A stretch of DNA of 8,417 nt, taken from contig CACZPG010000174.1 in NCBI GenBank assembly GCA_902782965.1, forward strand, positions 1-8,417, in the 5' to 3' direction. This stretch comes from an uncultured Lachnospiraceae bacterium. Lineage in GTDB: Bacteria; Bacillota; Clostridia; Lachnospirales; Lachnospiraceae. A program made the translations under genes and the position numbers. Position 1 is the first letter of the stretch; every line of letters starts with the position of its first letter. This document shows positions 6,025 to 8,417 of the stretch, piece by piece. The notes beneath the pieces are model-generated. The model was not told the origin of the DNA. It ran no database searches and saw only the letters and a list, made by a program, of their open reading frames with translations.

Positions 6025-7245
6025 ATGGCAGATAATTTCGGTGACAACGTAATACACGTAGACAGTTCCGAGGAAGTAAGAAGACAGAATGAACGACTTG
6101 CTGCAGACAGGAAACGGGCGAAAGTTAACCTGTTTCTTATTATAGCGGTTATTCTTGTGATATCAGGTGTGGCAGTTTTTGTATTCAGGAGAATGCGTAA
6201 TTTTAATGCAATCAAGGTTGTTAAATCTGCGGATACGGTTTATGAAGCAAATGCTGAATATCTGGAATTCGGAAATAACCTTCTGAGATATACACCCGAT
6301 GGCGTTACCTATATAGATAGCAGCGGTAATGTTGTATGGACTTCCGGAAATGACTTTAAGGTTCCTATCGCAGAGACCAGCGGAAACTATGCTGTTGTAG
6401 CTGATAAGGGTGGAAACCTGGTAGCGGTATTTGGCGTGGAAGGATTAGTGAGTACTGTAAATATTCCTTATTCCATATGTGATATTGATGTGGCTAAGCA
6501 GGGAGCTTTTGCTGCAATACTTGAATCAGATGAAACCAACTACATTAATATGTATGACAAGAACGGAAATATTATCTATGAAATGCAGACGTCCATTGAT
6601 AAGAGTGGATATCCTATGGATATAACTGTATCTGATGACGGTAAGAAACTGTTTACCAGCTATTTCAAACTCGACGGTGTGAATATAAGAAATAATCTGA
6701 CAGCTTATAATTTCGGCGAAGTCGGACAGAACGAGAATGCTGATCGTATGGTGGGTGGATTCTCTTTTGATGAGGAATTCATTCCGAAAGTAGAGTTTGT
6801 TACTAATGATATAGTAGCTGCATTTACGGATAAGAGGATCCTTCTATATAATATGAAGGAGAAACCATCAGAACGTGGTTCGGCTGAATATGGCGGCGAA
6901 GTGACAAGTGTTTTCTATTCAAGCAGCTATCTGGGAACTGTTAAACCAAACCCTGATAAGGGGAAATCTGCCAATTATATCCTTACGCTCTATGATCTGT
7001 CAGGCAAGGAAGATTTTGAATATGCATTTAATATGGACTATGACAGAATATTTGCCGGAGAGGATGAGATTATAATAACCGGTGGAAACCAGTGTCTGAT
7101 AATAGAGAAGAACGGAAGAACTAAATTCTCGTATACCTTCGATAATATGGTAAAGTCGATGATACCGTCGCCTAAGAACAATGAGTACATAGTAACATTT
7201 GAGAATAAGACGGAAACTATCAGACTTAAATCAGAGGATAAATAA
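6025..7245 (+). CDS. DUF5711-family membrane-anchored propeller-like protein
   Basis: This is a 406-residue protein with a charged, Arg/Lys-rich cytosolic N-terminus (1-33), one membrane helix (about 34-54), and an extracytoplasmic region made of repeated short beta units. The repeats end in Gly-rich turns such as YIDSSGNVVW (about 95-104), VVADKGGNLVAVFG, INMYDKNGNIIYEM and LTLYDLSGKEDFEYAF, a pattern typical of beta-propeller blades. The VVADKGGN and NFGEVGQ segments match what I know of DUF5711 proteins of Lachnospiraceae, whose function is undescribed. There is no signal-peptidase site, so it should stay anchored. The start is supported by AAGGA (6012-6016) at 8-base spacing. Its stop codon touches the ATG of the CvpA gene, so the two are translated together. 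A role as a sensor or scaffold at the cell surface is only inference; no catalytic motif is seen. Confidence 0.85.
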   Translation: MADNFGDNVIHVDSSEEVRRQNERLAADRKRAKVNLFLIIAVILVISGVAVFVFRRMRNFNAIKVVKSADTVYEANAEYLEFGNNLLRYTPDGVTYIDSSGNVVWTSGNDFKVPIAETSGNYAVVADKGGNLVAVFGVEGLVSTVNIPYSICDIDVAKQGAFAAILESDETNYINMYDKNGNIIYEMQTSIDKSGYPMDITVSDDGKKLFTSYFKLDGVNIRNNLTAYNFGEVGQNENADRMVGGFSFDEEFIPKVEFVTNDIVAAFTDKRILLYNMKEKPSERGSAEYGGEVTSVFYSSSYLGTVKPNPDKGKSANYILTLYDLSGKEDFEYAFNMDYDRIFAGEDEIIITGGNQCLIIEKNGRTKFSYTFDNMVKSMIPSPKNNEYIVTFENKTETIRLKSEDK

Positions 7246-8013
7246 ATGTATTATTTGATTTTTTGTATTCTTGCCATTCTGATCATGAGTGCGCTGATCG
7301 GACTTAAGAGGGGGCTTTTTAAGACTCTTTTTGGATTTTTGGCAATAATCCTTTCCCTGGGTGTCACATATTTTGCGAGCCCGATAATTTCCGGCTATAT
7401 TGTTGAGAAGACAGAAATAGACGATCGTATAGAAGATACAATATATAAGAAAATAGAACGTGATACACAAAAGAGCGTAGCGCAATCTTTGAAGGATGCC
7501 GGAGTTACCAAGGATCTGAACAAGCTGACAAAGGAGGAAACTCTGTTCATTCTTGAAAATGATCCTGATAAGGAAACTCAGATAAAGAATATAGATACGC
7601 TTAATCTCCCTGAAAATATAAAGAAATTGTATATAAATAATAATAATGATGATATATATGATGCCTTGGGAGTAACCAGCTTCTATAGATATATGGCCAG
7701 ATACACGGCGAGACTGATAGTTAATGTAATCTCCCTGGCGGGCACCTTTGTTCTGATCAGGCTGGTACTCTTTCTGATCAGCTTCATTATTACCAAAACC
7801 ATGGATGAAAGTCCTGTTCTGTCCGGGATGGACAGACTTGCAGGAATGGTACTTGGCCTTGGAGTAGGTGTAGTGATTGTATGGGTATTTATGATTATTG
7901 CCGGCATTGCATTCGGTTCGGATTTCGACAAAATGGTTTCGGGGAATGAAATTCTTCAGAAGGTAAATGATACGAATTTGCTTCTTAAACTTATTACCGG
8001 AATCAAACCATAA
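7246..8013 (+). CDS. CvpA-family membrane protein
   Basis: This 255-residue protein has four hydrophobic segments: 2-20, 26-46, 156-183 and 197-223. The first pair carries the family-typical GLKRGLFKTLFGFLA stretch (19-33), and the fourth segment begins with the Gly-rich SGMDRLAGMVLGLGVG region (193-208), as in colicin V production (CvpA) proteins. Between segments 2 and 3 lies a charged loop of about 110 residues (47-155) that includes the Asn/Asp-rich NNNNDD; this is longer than in compact CvpA proteins of about 160-180 residues. Its ATG follows the preceding TAA with no gap, and GAGG (7234-7237) provides the ribosome site inside the upstream gene. CvpA proteins are linked to colicin V export and envelope functions in proteobacteria; the molecular role here is unknown. 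It is the last gene before a terminator. Confidence 0.88.
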   Translation: MYYLIFCILAILIMSALIGLKRGLFKTLFGFLAIILSLGVTYFASPIISGYIVEKTEIDDRIEDTIYKKIERDTQKSVAQSLKDAGVTKDLNKLTKEETLFILENDPDKETQIKNIDTLNLPENIKKLYINNNNDDIYDALGVTSFYRYMARYTARLIVNVISLAGTFVLIRLVLFLISFIITKTMDESPVLSGMDRLAGMVLGLGVGVVIVWVFMIIAGIAFGSDFDKMVSGNEILQKVNDTNLLLKLITGIKP

Positions 8014-8050
8014 GATTATTAATTAGTGGTTAGATATTGGTCGACCTTTG

Positions 8051-8107
8051 CTTGTGTTTCTTTTTACAGGACAAGTTATCTTGTGGTTATAGTATAGATA
8101 AATACTA
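8051..8107 (+). other. Mutually exclusive small hairpins in the cvpA 3' region
   Basis: CTTGT (8051-8055), ACAAG (8071-8075) and CTTGT (8080-8084) are arranged so that the middle copy can pair with either outer copy, the closer giving a tight 4-base loop. A separate 6-bp hairpin, TAGTAT/ATACTA (8090-8095 and 8102-8107), follows. All sit between the cvpA-type stop and the terminator and may protect the mRNA end; chance in AT-rich DNA is also possible. Confidence 0.3.
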
Positions 8108-8113
8108 GATTTT

Positions 8114-8138
8114 GAGGGCTTTTCAAAGCCCTCATTTT
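8114..8138 (+). terminator. Intrinsic terminator after the CvpA gene
   Basis: GAGGGCTTT (8114-8122) and AAAGCCCTC (8125-8133) form a perfect GC-rich stem of 8-9 bp with a very tight loop, followed by ATTTTC. The T-run is short, but the stem is the strongest in the window. It ends the DUF5711-cvpA unit about 100 bases after the last stop codon. Confidence 0.8.
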
Positions 8139-8198
8139 CGTCTTCATGATTTCAAAATAAATGCCTAAAATTTGATACAATTTTTTTTAAAAAAGTGG

Positions 8199-8227
8199 TT
8201 GACATTAGTGGATTTAAGTAGTATTAT
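8199..8227 (+). promoter_or_regulatory. Strong sigma-A promoter with A/T tract upstream
   Basis: A perfect -35 TTGACA (8199-8204) and a -10 TATTAT (8222-8227, one mismatch) are spaced by exactly 17 bases. An A/T-only block, mostly a T-run then an A-run, at about 8179-8194 resembles an UP element. The predicted start is near 8234. It lies after the terminator and points out of the window, so it drives a gene or RNA beyond 8417. It is the best-matching promoter in the window. Confidence 0.82.
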
Positions 8228-8233
8228 AAACAA

Positions 8234-8417
8234 GCTGTCTCTGAGAGAGACATGAGCAAAGCCTTATGTTTCCTTATGTAAACAGCAACGAACCTTAACA
8301 ACAGAATAGTGATGACAACCCCGAAAATTCTTTTAAATAATGAATATTCGGAATTGAACGAATCCAAATAAGAACAGTAAGTTTTGGAATGGTAAACGTT
8401 AACGTTTAACTATGACA
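8234..8417 (+). other. Start of a long untranslated leader or RNA gene, cut by the window edge
   Basis: From the predicted start near 8234 to the window end there is no ORF of useful size with a good ribosome site. The transcript would begin almost at once with the hairpin TGTCTCT-GAG-AGAGACA (8236-8252, 7 bp). The rest is A/C-rich with little obvious pairing and contains a 19-codon ORF without a Shine-Dalgarno (8312-8371) and a palindrome at 8393-8408. I see no match to tmRNA, 6S, RNase P, SRP or 16S rRNA start sequences. It may be a long 5' UTR. Confidence 0.45.
8393..8408. promoter_or_regulatory. 16-base perfect palindrome, LacI/CcpA-like operator candidate
   Basis: TAAACGTTAACGTTTA is fully self-complementary. 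The AAACG/CGTTT half-sites resemble operators of LacI-family regulators, and read as GGTAAACGTTAACG it matches 12 of 14 positions of the cre consensus TGNAANCGNWNNCW. It lies about 160 bases downstream of the predicted start at 8234, so it could act as a roadblock or belong to a second promoter beyond the edge. Confidence 0.45.

Noticed and set aside
8080..8113. A promoter-like TTGTGG with TATAGT/TAGATA sequences just before the terminator
   Set aside because: The spacing does not fit a -35/-10 pair, and a transcript from here would end at once at the 8114-8138 terminator.
8234..8417. The leader as the beginning of an rRNA operon or a known riboswitch
   Set aside because: No boxA-like sequence or 16S 5' sequence is present, and I could not match conserved cores of the riboswitch classes I know. 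The window ends too soon to exclude a new RNA.
1..8417. CRISPR array, insertion sequence, toxin-antitoxin or phage defence genes
   Set aside because: No spaced direct repeats, terminal inverted repeats, transposase, nuclease or toxin-like proteins were found. The genes are ordinary-looking chromosomal genes with similar base composition.

Overview
The window looks chromosomal and comes from a low-GC Firmicute, most likely a Lachnospiraceae member related to Butyrivibrio or Pseudobutyrivibrio. This is inferred from the AT-rich DNA, the purine-rich Shine-Dalgarno sites, the sigma-A-type promoters with TGN-extended -10 boxes, and a DUF5711-type protein, a family I associate with Lachnospiraceae. 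No transposase, integrase, CRISPR array or phage gene is visible, and every convincing gene lies on the + strand.

Layout. (1) 1-85: a tRNA-Leu(UAA), missing only its first base at the window edge, closed by a strong intrinsic terminator at 90-136. (2) 224-1158: a uracil-DNA glycosylase unit with an extended -10 promoter, a possible 41-codon small gene at 254-379, ung at 393-1076, and a perfect-stem terminator at 1119-1158. (3) 1161-5853: a three-gene set made of a MoxR-type AAA+ ATPase, a DUF58 membrane protein, and a large polytopic membrane protein with an extracytoplasmic transglutaminase-like (TgpA-like) domain. (4) 5842-8138: a probable internal promoter inside the 3' end of the transglutaminase gene, a leader of about 150 bases with a GC-rich, foldable island, then a DUF5711 membrane-anchored propeller-like protein, directly abutted by a CvpA-family membrane protein and a terminator. 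(5) 8139-8417: no gene is completed. It holds a near-consensus sigma-A promoter (TTGACA, 17 bases, TATTAT) behind an A/T tract, a start-proximal hairpin, a leader of at least 180 bases, and a perfect 16-base palindrome resembling a LacI/CcpA-family operator near the edge.

How the genes may work together. MoxR ATPases act as chaperone-like remodelling factors and are often encoded beside DUF58 proteins and TgpA-type transglutaminases. Here the ATPase would be cytosolic, the DUF58 protein would sit at the inner face of the membrane, and the transglutaminase fold would face outward. The DUF5711 and CvpA proteins next door are also membrane proteins, so the five genes plausibly form one envelope-associated unit. 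Its substrate cannot be read from sequence.

The most notable points are: an apparently lost metal-binding motif in the DUF58 protein; Glu where the transglutaminase triad normally has Asp; a compact structured or coding island upstream of DUF5711; an unannotated small ORF ahead of ung; and the strong promoter plus palindrome at the right edge. I do not see a clearly new defence or mobile system.
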